Origin: Devosia lucknowensis
GTDB lineage: Bacteria > Pseudomonadota > Alphaproteobacteria > Rhizobiales > Devosiaceae
NCBI RefSeq assembly: GCF_900177655.1
Contig: NZ_FXWK01000001.1
Location: 2,232,001-2,296,000, forward strand
Direction of reading: 5' to 3'
DNA: 64,000 nucleotides
Shown piece after piece: positions 55,707-64,000 of the stretch; position 1 is the stretch's first letter, and every line of letters starts with the position of its first letter. The notes below the pieces were generated by a model that was not told the DNA's origin, ran no database searches, and worked only from the letters and a program-made list of their open reading frames with translations. A program made the translations under genes and the position numbers.

Positions 55707-57478
55707 GCACTGCCGCAGCCGCTCCCGCAGCGACCAATCCCACCAAGGGCGCCCTCAAGGCCGTTTTGCGCAGCCCCCTCGGCATTGCCGCCAGCCTCGT
55801 GCTCGTCGTCATGGTCCTGGCCGCTGTGCTGGCGCCGTTTGTTGCACCCAACAATCCGGGCAATGTGCGCCTCGACATGATGAACGGAGCCGCCGATACC
55901 TCCTACTGGCTCGGTGGGGACAGCGGCGGTCGCGACATTTTCAGCCGCCTGCTCTTTGCCGCGAGGAACACGCTGCTTGGAGCGCTCGTCGCCGTCGGCG
56001 TCGCCACCATCCTCGGCGTCACCACCGGCCTCATCGCCGGCTATTTCGGCAAGGCCTTCGACTTCATCGCCGGCTGGGTGTCGGACGCGCTGATGGCCCT
56101 GCCCTCGCTCATCGTCCTCCTCGCCTTCTTCAAGGTCCTGGGCTCCTCCGTCTATCTCTCCATGGCCGTCTTCGGCGTCATGCTGGCGCCGGGCTTTTTC
56201 CGGCTGACGCGCAATCTCGTCATGGGCGTCAAGAACGAGCTCTACGTCGATGCCGCCCGCGTTTCCGGCCTGTCGGATGCCCGCATCATCGCCCGTCACA
56301 TCCTGCTCGTCATCCGCGCGCCCATCGTCATTCAGATCGCCATCGTCTCGGGTGTCGCCATTGTCATCCAGTCCGGTCTCGAATTTCTGGGGCTTGGCGA
56401 CCCGCGCACCCCGACCTGGGGCGGCATGCTGCAGGACGCCTTTGCCAACATCTACGTGGCGCCAACCTCGATCCTGTGGCCAGGCCTCGCCATCTCCCTG
56501 ACCGTCGCCTCGCTGGTCCTGCTCGGCAACACCATGCGCGACTGGATGCAGAAATCCTCGTCCGGCGGCCACGGCGCCCGTGCCAGGGCCCGCAAGCTCG
56601 CAGCGAGCCGCGCCCTCACGCAAAAGCCGGTAGCGCTGCCTCCGGCCGATACCATCCTGCGCATTTCCGATCTCGTCGTCGGCTACGACACGCCGTCAGG
56701 TCTCAAGGAAGTGGTCAAGGGCGTCAGCCTCGAACTCAAGCGCGGCGAAACACTCGGCCTCGTCGGCGAAAGCGGCTCGGGCAAGACCCAGACGGCCTTC
56801 TCCGTCCTCGGTCTTCTGTCGTCCGGCGGCCGCGTGGTCTCGGGTTCCATCGTCTTTGACGGCCAGGACCTGACCAGTCTAGACGAAGCGTCCATGCACA
56901 AGCTGCGCGGCAAGCGCCTCGCCTATGTGCCCCAGGAGCCGATGAGCAATCTCGATCCGGCCTTCCGCATCGGCTTCCAGCTCGTCGAACCCATGCGCAC
57001 TGTTCTCGGAATTTCCGAAGCCGAGGCGAAAAAGCGCGCCCTGGCGCTGTTGGCCCGAGTCGGGCTCCCCGATCCCATGCGTGCCTTCAACGCCTACCCG
57101 CACGAGATCTCGGGTGGCATGGCCCAGCGTGTCCTCATCGCCGGCGCCGTCTCCTGCAATCCCGACCTGCTCATCGCCGACGAGCCGACTACCGCCCTCG
57201 ACGTCACCGTCCAGGCCGAAGTGCTCAAACTCCTGCGCGACCTCAAGGAAGAGTTCCACATGTCGGTCATCCTTGTGACCCACAATTTCGGCGTCGTCGC
57301 CGATAGCTGCGATCGGGTCGCCGTCATGCGTGATGGTCGCGTGGTGGAGGCATCAGACGTTACCAACCTGTTCACAAATCCGCAGCACGACTACACCAGG
57401 ATGCTGCTCGGTTCGACGCTCGAGAACTCGACGCCGCCCGCCTATGTCCCGCCCTCGTCGACAGGAGTTGCGGCATGA
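55703..57478 (+). CDS. fused ABC permease (DppC) and ATPase (DppD)
   Basis: One 591-residue frame joins two subunits. Residues 1-290 are a DppC-type permease (YWLGGDSGGRDIFSRLLFAARNTL, then VDAARVSGLSDARIIARHILL). After an Arg/Ala-rich linker, residues about 325-591 are a DppD ATPase with Walker A GESGSGKTQ, signature ISGGMAQRV and Walker B LLIADEPTTALD. There is no stop or frameshift between them, so the fusion is genuine. It overlaps both neighbours by ATGA. Confidence 0.93.
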   Translation: MSTAAAAPAATNPTKGALKAVLRSPLGIAASLVLVVMVLAAVLAPFVAPNNPGNVRLDMMNGAADTSYWLGGDSGGRDIFSRLLFAARNTLLGALVAVGVATILGVTTGLIAGYFGKAFDFIAGWVSDALMALPSLIVLLAFFKVLGSSVYLSMAVFGVMLAPGFFRLTRNLVMGVKNELYVDAARVSGLSDARIIARHILLVIRAPIVIQIAIVSGVAIVIQSGLEFLGLGDPRTPTWGGMLQDAFANIYVAPTSILWPGLAISLTVASLVLLGNTMRDWMQKSSSGGHGARARARKLAASRALTQKPVALPPADTILRISDLVVGYDTPSGLKEVVKGVSLELKRGETLGLVGESGSGKTQTAFSVLGLLSSGGRVVSGSIVFDGQDLTSLDEASMHKLRGKRLAYVPQEPMSNLDPAFRIGFQLVEPMRTVLGISEAEAKKRALALLARVGLPDPMRAFNAYPHEISGGMAQRVLIAGAVSCNPDLLIADEPTTALDVTVQAEVLKLLRDLKEEFHMSVILVTHNFGVVADSCDRVAVMRDGRVVEASDVTNLFTNPQHDYTRMLLGSTLENSTPPAYVPPSSTGVAA

Positions 57479-58311
57479 CGATCCAACCCATCCTCACCGT
57501 CCGCGACCTCGTCGTCGAATTCGGCGCCAAGGGCCTCAAGCGCCGCGGCTTCCGCGCTCTGCATGGCGTGTCCATCGACGTTCGCCCCGGCGAAACTGTT
57601 GGTCTGGTTGGAGAATCCGGCTCGGGCAAGACCACCCTCGGCCGATCGGTCCTCGGCATCGGACCGGTGACATCGGGCGAAATTACTTTCGACGGACATG
57701 ACATCGGCAAGATGACACCGCGCCAGCGGCGACTGAGGAACATCAATATCCAGGCGGTCTTTCAGGACCCCTACACCTCGCTCAATCCCTCGATGACCAT
57801 CGAGGACATCCTTGCCGAACCGCTTGTCGCGACCGGCACCATGGCCCGTCCGCAAGCCCTTGCGCGCGTTCGCACTTTGCTCGATCAGGTGGCGCTGCCC
57901 TCCGATGCCGGTCAGCGCTATCCCCGCGAGTTCTCCGGCGGACAGCGCCAGCGCGTTGCCATCGCCCGGGCCCTGGCGCTCTCACCCAAGCTCATCGTCT
58001 GCGACGAACCGGTCTCTGCTCTCGACCTGTCAACGCAGGCCCGCGTCCTCGACCTTTTTGTGGATATCCAGAAGGAGACCGGCGTTGCCTATCTCTTTGT
58101 CAGTCATGACCTTTCCGTCGTCCGACATATCAGCCACCGCGTCGCCGTGATGAGCCGCGGCGAGATCGTCGAGTATGGCGATTGCGATCAGGTCACCGCA
58201 CGCCCCGAACATCCCTATACCCGCCGCCTGATGCTCGCTGCTCCCGTGGCCCACCCCATCCGCCAGATTGAGCGGCGCAAGGCCTTCGAAGCCCTCGCGG
58301 CCACGTCGTAA
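57475..58311 (+). CDS. ABC transporter ATP-binding protein (DppF type)
   Basis: The second ATPase of the importer, 278 residues, with Walker A GESGSGKTT, Q-loop AVFQDPYTSLNP, signature [15 protein letters not shown] and Walker B LIVCDEPVSALD. The C-terminus is shorter than in DppF (about 330) and lacks the usual oligopeptide-transporter extension with its Cys cluster. It is coupled to the fusion gene by ATGA; the hydrolase gene follows 21 bp later. Confidence 0.93.
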   Translation: MTIQPILTVRDLVVEFGAKGLKRRGFRALHGVSIDVRPGETVGLVGESGSGKTTLGRSVLGIGPVTSGEITFDGHDIGKMTPRQRRLRNINIQAVFQDPYTSLNPSMTIEDILAEPLVATGTMARPQALARVRTLLDQVALPSDAGQRYPREFSGGQRQRVAIARALALSPKLIVCDEPVSALDLSTQARVLDLFVDIQKETGVAYLFVSHDLSVVRHISHRVAVMSRGEIVEYGDCDQVTARPEHPYTRRLMLAAPVAHPIRQIERRKAFEALAATS

Positions 58312-58332
58312 ACAAGCCAACAGGATCGCGGC

Positions 58333-60324
58333 ATGAGCGTGATAAGCCTTGAGATTGAGACCGACATTCCCTTCGCCAATGCGCAGGCTTTTGGCGAACG
58401 AGGAGCCTACCGGCTGATCGAGGGTTGCGCTCATCTCGCCATCGGGGGCGAGGCCATCGGTGCGGACGGCATCTACACGCCGGCCAGTATCACTACCGGG
58501 CCCGACGGACTGATCCACGCCTGGGGCGATTTCTCCATTCTCGCTCCCGCCGATCCCACGATGGCCAATGGCACGCTATTGGTCGAACTTGTGAACCGCG
58601 GCGGCAGGCGCCTGCTGCACACCTACAACAACGGGCCGATGACCAACCTGCCCCGTCGTCCCGCCGATGCGGGCAATGGCTGGTTGCTCAAGGAAGGCTA
58701 CACTCTTCTCTCAGTCGCCTGGCAGGGTGACGTGTTGCCCGGCGACGGTCGTCTGACCATGAGCCTGCCCGGCTATACCGACGATGCCCCTACCCGTATC
58801 GCAACGGAGTATGTCGTCTTCGAGGAAGGGATTTCGGTCGTCCCCCTTTCGGGCATGACCAGCATGCGCTCCTATCCCGCTGCGTCGCTCGATACATCCC
58901 GCGCCCGTCTGACCCGGCGGCGCTATCCGGACAGCGCGCGCGAGGAGATTGCCTCGGACGCCTGGGCCTTCGAGCGGGTGGAAACGTCTCCCGGCGGCAA
59001 GCTCGGATTTCCTCCACCCGAAAACGCCATCTGGCCCAGCGACAGCCATCTGCGCCTTTCCACCGGTTTTCGTCCGGGCTGGATCTATCAGCTGGAATAC
59101 GATGCCACCGGCGCCCTCGCACTCGATGTCGGCTTTCTGGTCATGGGCGAACTGGTTTCGTTTCTCCGGCACGAGACCGATGGCAATCCGCTTTGCGGGA
59201 CCATCTCCCGCACCATAGGCGCAGGGCGGTCACAGGCCGGTCGCGCTCTTCGCGAATTCCTCTGGCGCGGCTTCAATGCCGATCACCGGGGCCGGCGGAT
59301 CTTTGACGGCGCGCTGCCCCACATCGCCGGGGCAGGCAAGATCCCCATGAACCGCTATTCCAATCTGTCGATCGCAGCGGCGCGGGACTATGAGGACCAC
59401 GACAACCCCTCCGATCTCTTCCCCTTCTCCTATGCGCGGTCGACCGACCACCTGACGGGCGCGCAAGACGCCATTCTCAAGCGTCCGCCGACCGATCCAA
59501 AGGTCATCCACACACAAAGCTCTGCCGAATACTGGCACCGCCGCGGCTCCCTGGTACACACAGACACTGCGGGCAACGATCTGGCGCAACCAGACGATGT
59601 GCGCGTCTACCTCTGGACGGGATCGCATCACACGCCGTTCTCCCCGCCGATGAAGCCGGTCGCAGGACCGTGCGCCTATCTCATGAACAATGTCATCACC
59701 GCGCCCTTCGACGTCGGGACTCTGGTCCTGATGCAGGCCTGGCTGCGGGATGGACAGCAACCGCCGGCGTCCCGCATTCCCAGTGTCGGTGACGGCACGC
59801 TGGTGCCGGTGGCCCGCTATGTCGAGAGTTTTCCCGGCATAGCGGGATCAATTCTGCCACGGGATGTCAACGCCCTGCCGCTGATCGACTACGGCGCAGA
59901 CTTTGCCCGCGGCGGCGCCGCACCCGCCAATCCGCCTCTCGGCGAAGGCTCCTACACCGTTCTGGTCCCTGCGGCTGACCGAGATGGCAACGATATCGCG
60001 GGTATCCGTCCGCCCATGCTCTCGGCGCCTCTGGGAACCTACACCGGTTGGAATTTGCGAGGCCCCGGTCACGCCCAAGGCAAGATGTTCCCGTTCATGG
60101 GCGCCTACCTCCCATTCCCGGAAACGCCCGAGCAGGCTGCGCTGACGGCCGATCCGAGACCAGATATCCTGACCCGCTTTCCCACTCCGCAGAGTTATCA
60201 AAGCGCCATCTGGGCTGCCGCCGAAATACTTCTCGCCGACGGCTTCATAATCGCCGGCGGCCTGGAGGAATTCGTGGGCTACTCGGCCAACTGGGGCGCC
60301 ATCAACCACGTCCATTCCCTCTGA
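58333..60324 (+). CDS. large alpha/beta hydrolase-domain protein (Abhydrolase_10 type)
   Basis: A 663-residue protein without signal peptide, of the alpha/beta hydrolase-domain family typified by PF20091. The N-terminal 120 residues are a beta-rich lead-in (IPFANAQAFGERGAYRLIEG). WQGDVLPGDGRL marks the oxyanion region, and the nucleophile elbow is GRSQAGR near residue 300. The acid and base are not certain. The substrate is unknown; as the last gene of a transporter operon it probably cleaves an ester in the imported compound. The length and order fit the family. Confidence 0.8.
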   Translation: MSVISLEIETDIPFANAQAFGERGAYRLIEGCAHLAIGGEAIGADGIYTPASITTGPDGLIHAWGDFSILAPADPTMANGTLLVELVNRGGRRLLHTYNNGPMTNLPRRPADAGNGWLLKEGYTLLSVAWQGDVLPGDGRLTMSLPGYTDDAPTRIATEYVVFEEGISVVPLSGMTSMRSYPAASLDTSRARLTRRRYPDSAREEIASDAWAFERVETSPGGKLGFPPPENAIWPSDSHLRLSTGFRPGWIYQLEYDATGALALDVGFLVMGELVSFLRHETDGNPLCGTISRTIGAGRSQAGRALREFLWRGFNADHRGRRIFDGALPHIAGAGKIPMNRYSNLSIAAARDYEDHDNPSDLFPFSYARSTDHLTGAQDAILKRPPTDPKVIHTQSSAEYWHRRGSLVHTDTAGNDLAQPDDVRVYLWTGSHHTPFSPPMKPVAGPCAYLMNNVITAPFDVGTLVLMQAWLRDGQQPPASRIPSVGDGTLVPVARYVESFPGIAGSILPRDVNALPLIDYGADFARGGAAPANPPLGEGSYTVLVPAADRDGNDIAGIRPPMLSAPLGTYTGWNLRGPGHAQGKMFPFMGAYLPFPETPEQAALTADPRPDILTRFPTPQSYQSAIWAAAEILLADGFIIAGGLEEFVGYSANWGAINHVHSL

Positions 60325-60438
60325 ACCCGAGGCACGGCGCGCGGGAGTTCAGACCCGCCGATCTCAGCGCTATCATATTGTTTGGGGCAACTTCGGTCGC
60401 CCTCGTTGGTTTGTGCCTCTGACACAAGGAGACACACC

Positions 60439-60690
60439 ATGGCGCATGTGACCTACGACGTGGTCGAACACGACGGCGGCTTTGCCTACAAGGTCGGAGA
60501 CGTCTTTTCCGAAACCTATCCCACACACCGGGCGGCCCATGAGGCGGCCCTTGCAGCCGCTCAGCGCCAGCAGGTCGCGGGCGACAGCGAGGCTATCCAG
60601 TATCAGGACAGCAAGGGCCAGTGGCACGAAGAGCTGGCGCAGGGCGGCGACAGGCCGGAGACCGATGTGGACGACACGCTCGAGGATTGA
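60439..60690 (+). CDS. DUF2188-like small protein
   Basis: An 83-residue cytoplasmic protein. The first 45 residues match the DUF2188 pattern (HDGGFAYKVGDVFSETYPTHRAAHEAALAAA), and the rest is acidic with QYQDSKGQWHEE. The function of the family is unknown. AAGGAG at 60426-60431 precedes the ATG. It ends 21 bp from the convergent flavoprotein gene. Confidence 0.8.
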   Translation: MAHVTYDVVEHDGGFAYKVGDVFSETYPTHRAAHEAALAAAQRQQVAGDSEAIQYQDSKGQWHEELAQGGDRPETDVDDTLED

Positions 60691-60711
60691 CGCCCCGAGC
60701 GTGCCCGTTCG

Positions 60712-62700
60712 CTACTCGACCAGGTCGAGCATCTCGACCGGCGGGCCGGGGAAGCGGCTATAGTCCGTCAGCGTGGCGCTGTCGCCCAGGAGATCGTGGA
60801 CCGCGCGCGCTGCCTGATCGATGGCCGAATGCACATAGGCATAGGCACCGGAATCCGAATTGGCGATCGCCACGCGTCCCCACGGCTGGCGCGCCGTCTC
60901 GATGGGCAGCGGACCATCGGGCCAGAACTGATCCCATGGGCGCATGTATTCGAGGGCGTAGCCGTGGCTCCAGCGGTTGCAGGTGATCCCCTCGATGTCG
61001 CGGGCAGCATCGAACCCGTGAGCCCCGAGCGCCCGCTGCAGCATGTCGCGGATCTCGCGCTCCATGTCCTCGAACGAAATCTGCGTCAGCGCATGCCGCC
61101 CGGCGGCCGCCTGCTCGCGCGCACTCATTGACGGATCGCCGGTCAGCGGGATTTTGCTCAGGTGCAGAATGATCGGATCAGCCGGCTCCTGGGCAAAACG
61201 GTAGCTGCCCATGGAGACGGGGAAATCGATCTCGGCGCCCTTCCAGAAACCCGTCGGGTCCGAGAAGCCGGCGATCTTGGCCTTGTCCAGCGCTTCCCAA
61301 TTGCGCAGCTGCACATTGGTATAGATGAGCGGGATCTTGTGCTGGTCGTTGAGGGCCTCGACCTGCTCGGCGCCGAGTTCGTCGGTCAGGTAGGGGATAA
61401 TGCGGTGCCAGCAGGCAAGCACGACCTGCTCCGCAGCGACAGTCTGGAGCGTGTCACCCTCGAGGTAGGTCACCGTCACGCCGGTCGCGGCCTCCGGTTC
61501 GCCGTCGTGCTTGACGCGGACCACGGATGCATTGAGGCGCAGGCGCACCGGATTGCCCTCGACATCGAGCTGCGCGTAGTCGACGGAGGTCGTCACCAGG
61601 TCTTCCATCGTCGTGCCGGGCAAAGCCTCGGGGATCAACGTGCGCACCAGCGAGCGGGCCACGCCCGCATTGCCGTCGGGGAAGTGGTAGATGTAGGGAT
61701 CGGGGTCAGTGAGCGCGAGACGGCCGGAGGGGCTCATGGTCTTGTAGGGCCGGTCACCCAGATCCATGCCGTCGAAGCCGGGGTTCCAGTTGCCCCATGC
61801 ATCGAGCGCCGTGGTGCCGTCGATGCCCATGCCGAAATAGGCCTCGGTCGAACGCTGAAAATATTTGACCAACTGCGGATCATAGCCGCAGATTTCGGTC
61901 AGGAAGTCGGCATAGGTGGTCTGCGCCAGCTGCTCGAACTTTTCCTCGCGGCTCTTGCCGGCAAGGTAATCGGGCGGAGAGTCCAGAAGCTCGATCAGAT
62001 TGGCCTTCGCTTCGTCGTTGAGCGGCGTCGCTGGCACCCATTCGGCAGCGCTGTCGGCGGTCACAACAAGCACGTCCTCTGCCATGTCCCAGTCTTCCTT
62101 GCGGAAGAGGATGGCATCGCCCAGGCCGCGCTCTTCGTGCCAGTCGCGATCGTAGTATGTTTCGAACTTCTCGTACTCGACCCCGATGTCGGCGAGCAGG
62201 TCTTTGACCAGCGGCGAAAAATAGGTCGGTGTCTGCAGCGACTGCGAACCGCCATAGCCGATCAGCGTCTGTCCGTTGCTGGCGACGAACTCGTTGCGCC
62301 GCGCATGACCGCCGAAATCATCGTTGTTCTCGAGGATCAGGATGGTAGCGTCAGGCTTCTGCCGCTGGAACAAGCGGGCCGCCGCAAGCCCGGAAATGCC
62401 GCCACCAACCACGACCAGATCGTAGCGCTCGCCCGTCTCGGTCACCGTCGGGGCAGAATCCCAGAACGTCCCGTCCCGCACCGCATGCATGACGTTCATC
62501 GCCGTTTCGCTGTGACCGCGAAGGCCGGTCAGCTTGCTTGGATCACCACCGGCGGGAGCCGCTCCCTGCGCGAAAACGCCTTTCGGCATAAGGGCCGTCG
62601 CAGCGACACCAGCCGTGGCCATGGCGACACCGTTCAGAAAATCGCGGCGCGAGATCGGCCGATCCATACCCAGTCTTCGATCGCGGTCCGAAAAGCTCAT
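60712..62700 (-). CDS. Tat-exported FAD oxidoreductase, spermidine dehydrogenase-like
   Basis: A 662-residue flavoprotein with a twin-arginine signal (ISRRDFLNGVAMATAGVAATAL) that sends it folded to the periplasm. The FAD Rossmann motif is VVVGGGISGLAAARLF near residue 95, followed by ENNDDFGGHARRNEF. Length, Tat signal and layout resemble SpdH of Pseudomonas, which oxidises spermidine; that substrate is only a family guess. The C-terminal SGAYAYVHSAIDQAARAVHDLL closes the FAD site. The gene is alone. An ATG 11 codons downstream, directly before the Tat motif, is an alternative start. Confidence 0.85.
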   Translation of the reverse strand: MSFSDRDRRLGMDRPISRRDFLNGVAMATAGVAATALMPKGVFAQGAAPAGGDPSKLTGLRGHSETAMNVMHAVRDGTFWDSAPTVTETGERYDLVVVGGGISGLAAARLFQRQKPDATILILENNDDFGGHARRNEFVASNGQTLIGYGGSQSLQTPTYFSPLVKDLLADIGVEYEKFETYYDRDWHEERGLGDAILFRKEDWDMAEDVLVVTADSAAEWVPATPLNDEAKANLIELLDSPPDYLAGKSREEKFEQLAQTTYADFLTEICGYDPQLVKYFQRSTEAYFGMGIDGTTALDAWGNWNPGFDGMDLGDRPYKTMSPSGRLALTDPDPYIYHFPDGNAGVARSLVRTLIPEALPGTTMEDLVTTSVDYAQLDVEGNPVRLRLNASVVRVKHDGEPEAATGVTVTYLEGDTLQTVAAEQVVLACWHRIIPYLTDELGAEQVEALNDQHKIPLIYTNVQLRNWEALDKAKIAGFSDPTGFWKGAEIDFPVSMGSYRFAQEPADPIILHLSKIPLTGDPSMSAREQAAAGRHALTQISFEDMEREIRDMLQRALGAHGFDAARDIEGITCNRWSHGYALEYMRPWDQFWPDGPLPIETARQPWGRVAIANSDSGAYAYVHSAIDQAARAVHDLLGDSATLTDYSRFPGPPVEMLDLVE

Positions 62701-62820
62701 TGCGTTTGTCCTTCAACGGTTTGCGAGCAAACATGCTGGGAATTGAAGGACCTGGCAATGGGTTGAACGAGGATGAACCGCGCGATTGCGCATCCCCACC
62801 GCGTCCGCATCACCAATCCA

Positions 62821-62853
62821 GGAAAACAAAAACCCCCGGTTTCCCGGGGGTTT
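62821..62853 (-). terminator. rho-independent terminator of tRNA-Met
   Basis: On the minus strand AAACCCCCGG pairs with CCGGGGGTTT around a GAAA tetraloop, followed by a T-rich tail. It begins 4 bases after the tRNA 3' end. Confidence 0.9.
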
Positions 62854-62856
62854 GAT

Positions 62857-62933
62857 TGGTAGCGAAGCCCAGATTTGAACTGGGGACACACGGATTATGA
62901 TTCCGCTGCTCTAACCAACTGAGCTACTCCGCC
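62857..62933 (-). tRNA. tRNA-Met (CAT), elongator
   Basis: A 77-nt cloverleaf including an encoded CCA. Acceptor GGCGGAG/CTTCGCT (with two G-U pairs), D-stem GCTC/GAGC, anticodon stem GCGGA/TCCGT with loop ATCATAA (anticodon CAT), 5-nt variable loop GTGTC, and T-stem CCCAG/CTGGG with loop TTCAAAT. The lack of initiator-type three-G anticodon stem pairs and the similarity to alphaproteobacterial elongator tRNA-Met decide against initiator; tRNA-Ile2 is less likely. Confidence 0.95.
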
Positions 62934-62988
62934 CCAAGGGGCACCGGCAACGCCGATGTGGCCTAATTAGGTTTAGGCACTTGTCCTG

Positions 62989-64000
62989 TCAAGCATTGCC
63001 ACGTGCGCTCCCGGATTTTTCCAGACTGAGCAGCATGTCCCGCGCCAGGGCCAGGTCCGCCTCGAACTTGGCGCGCTCGACCTGTCGGCCTTCGGCATCG
63101 GGGATGCGCAGCAGATAGGATGGATGGTTGGTCACCAGCAGCATCGATCCGTCAGGCATTTCAATGGGTTGACCACGCAGCTTGCTGATGGTGACGCTGG
63201 CCTTGCCAAGAAGACTCTGGGCCGCCGTGGCACCCAGCGCAACCACGAGACGGGGCTTTACGAACTGCAGCTCGAGGTTGAGCCAGAATTTGCAGGCCTG
63301 GACCTCGCCGCCATCGGGCCGCTGGTGGATGCGGCGCTTGCCGCGCGGCTCGAATTTGAAGTGCTTGACGGCATTTGTCACATAGATGCGCTTGCGATCG
63401 ATGCCGACCTTTTCGATAGCTTCGTCAAAGACTTGGCCCGCAGGGCCGACGAAGGGGCGCCCGGCCAGGTCCTCCTGATCACCCGGCTGTTCGCCCACGA
63501 ACATGACCTGCGCCTGCTCCGGCCCTTCCCCGAAAACGGCCTGGGTCGCCTGTTCGTAAAGGGGGCACCGGCGGCAGTCCTGAACCGCCTCGCGCGCGGC
63601 GGCGAGCGACGTAAGTTCATGGTTTTGCTGAACTTCCGGTTCTCTTGCCTTGCGACGCAGATGATGGGCCGGGGGCTGCGTTGCGGCACGCTCTATCATC
63701 TCCTGCTCCATCGCTTTTGCGTTTCGAATCAAGGGGCTAATGATCTCGGCCTCGGGCAGGTTGCGCCAGTATTTGACCGGCATTTCGCTCTTCATCATCG
63801 AGACCTTTAGACGGGCCGGATTGAAGATCGAGGCGTAGTAGGTCTTCCAGTCATCCTCCACGGCATCCTCGGCCGGCACATCGCCCTTGTTTCCGCCCGG
63901 CCCGAATTCGATTTTTTCCATGTCCCACCAAGCACTTGCATAGGGGGTAACAATGCCCCAGCGCATGCCCGCAAAGCGCCGCGCGAAGAATGGAGCGGTC
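62989..64000 (-). CDS. TIGR03915-UdgX fusion DNA-repair protein (partial, N-terminus outside window)
   Basis: The frame is open through the right edge: codons upstream of the ATG at 63966 read PFFARRFAG, which is family sequence, so the gene starts outside the window. The visible N-terminal part (MRWGIVTPYASAWW, then MPVKYWRNLPEAE) belongs to the TIGR03915 putative repair domain. From about 115 residues after that ATG follows a uracil-DNA glycosylase fold with an iron-sulfur Cys pattern (CRRCPLY), GEQPGDQEDLAGRPFVGPAG and the UdgX signature KRRIH, whose His becomes covalently linked to uracil-excised DNA in mycobacterial UdgX. NHPSYLLR is the late UDG motif. Confidence 0.9.
   Translation of the reverse strand, partial: TAPFFARRFAGMRWGIVTPYASAWWDMEKIEFGPGGNKGDVPAEDAVEDDWKTYYASIFNPARLKVSMMKSEMPVKYWRNLPEAEIISPLIRNAKAMEQEMIERAATQPPAHHLRRKAREPEVQQNHELTSLAAAREAVQDCRRCPLYEQATQAVFGEGPEQAQVMFVGEQPGDQEDLAGRPFVGPAGQVFDEAIEKVGIDRKRIYVTNAVKHFKFEPRGKRRIHQRPDGGEVQACKFWLNLELQFVKPRLVVALGATAAQSLLGKASVTISKLRGQPIEMPDGSMLLVTNHPSYLLRIPDAEGRQVERAKFEADLALARDMLLSLEKSGSARGNA

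Noticed and set aside
61162..62766. A 534-codon plus-strand frame opposite the SpdH-like gene
   Set aside because: Shadow frame; the minus-strand gene has a Tat signal and FAD motif.

Overview
The window is about 64 kb of GC-rich chromosomal DNA from an alphaproteobacterium. The gene types (a Pal/CpoB/TilS block, a rhizobial-style che operon, many UgpC/MsmK-type sugar ABC transporters, a mat malonate locus, a CcrM-type GANTC cluster beside a CtrA-like box) fit the Hyphomicrobiales, most likely a Devosia-like genus. The genus is inference; no rRNA gene is present to confirm it. No insertion sequence, prophage or CRISPR array was seen, and nearly all genes are intact.

Layout. 1-6.7 kb is housekeeping: partial pgk, pal-cpoB-tilS, an ECF sigma/anti-sigma pair and argB. 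6.7-13 kb holds a TetR-controlled MFS pump with a clear palindromic operator, ilvA, an uncharacterised exported protein, a pyrimidine 5'-nucleotidase and a VOC protein. 13-20 kb is an accessory stretch: an ABC exporter, a SmtB/CzrA-type ArsR zinc sensor, a three-gene cassette (HscC-like Hsp70, J-like protein without HPD, membrane protein of unknown function) and a CDF metal exporter whose promoter carries an ArsR-type operator. 20-21.3 kb is a flavoprotein.

21.4-32.7 kb is signalling: an RpfG-like HD-GYP response regulator, a 465-bp regulatory gap with six GANTC sites in 94 bp, then STAS-cheY-cheA-cheW-mcp-cheW-cheR-cheB and a soluble protein with two degenerate MCP-like hairpins.

32.7-49.3 kb is carbohydrate uptake and breakdown. 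A LacI regulator has two matching palindromic operators, one before a GH32/68-type hydrolase plus serine hydrolase, one before a complete sugar ABC importer. A second importer (SBP and two permeases, no ATPase of its own) diverges from a ROK regulator-ThuA-ATPase operon. A GH3 beta-glucosidase follows on the opposite strand, 20 bp behind matB.

49.3-60.7 kb is the malonate locus: malonyl-CoA decarboxylase and matB diverge from a MatR-like GntR regulator with a MatR-type operator between them. Then comes a family-5 SBP ABC importer with a permease-ATPase fusion, a large alpha/beta hydrolase and a DUF2188 protein. The right end has a Tat-exported SpdH-like flavoprotein, an elongator tRNA-Met with a strong terminator, and a partial TIGR03915-UdgX fusion repair protein.
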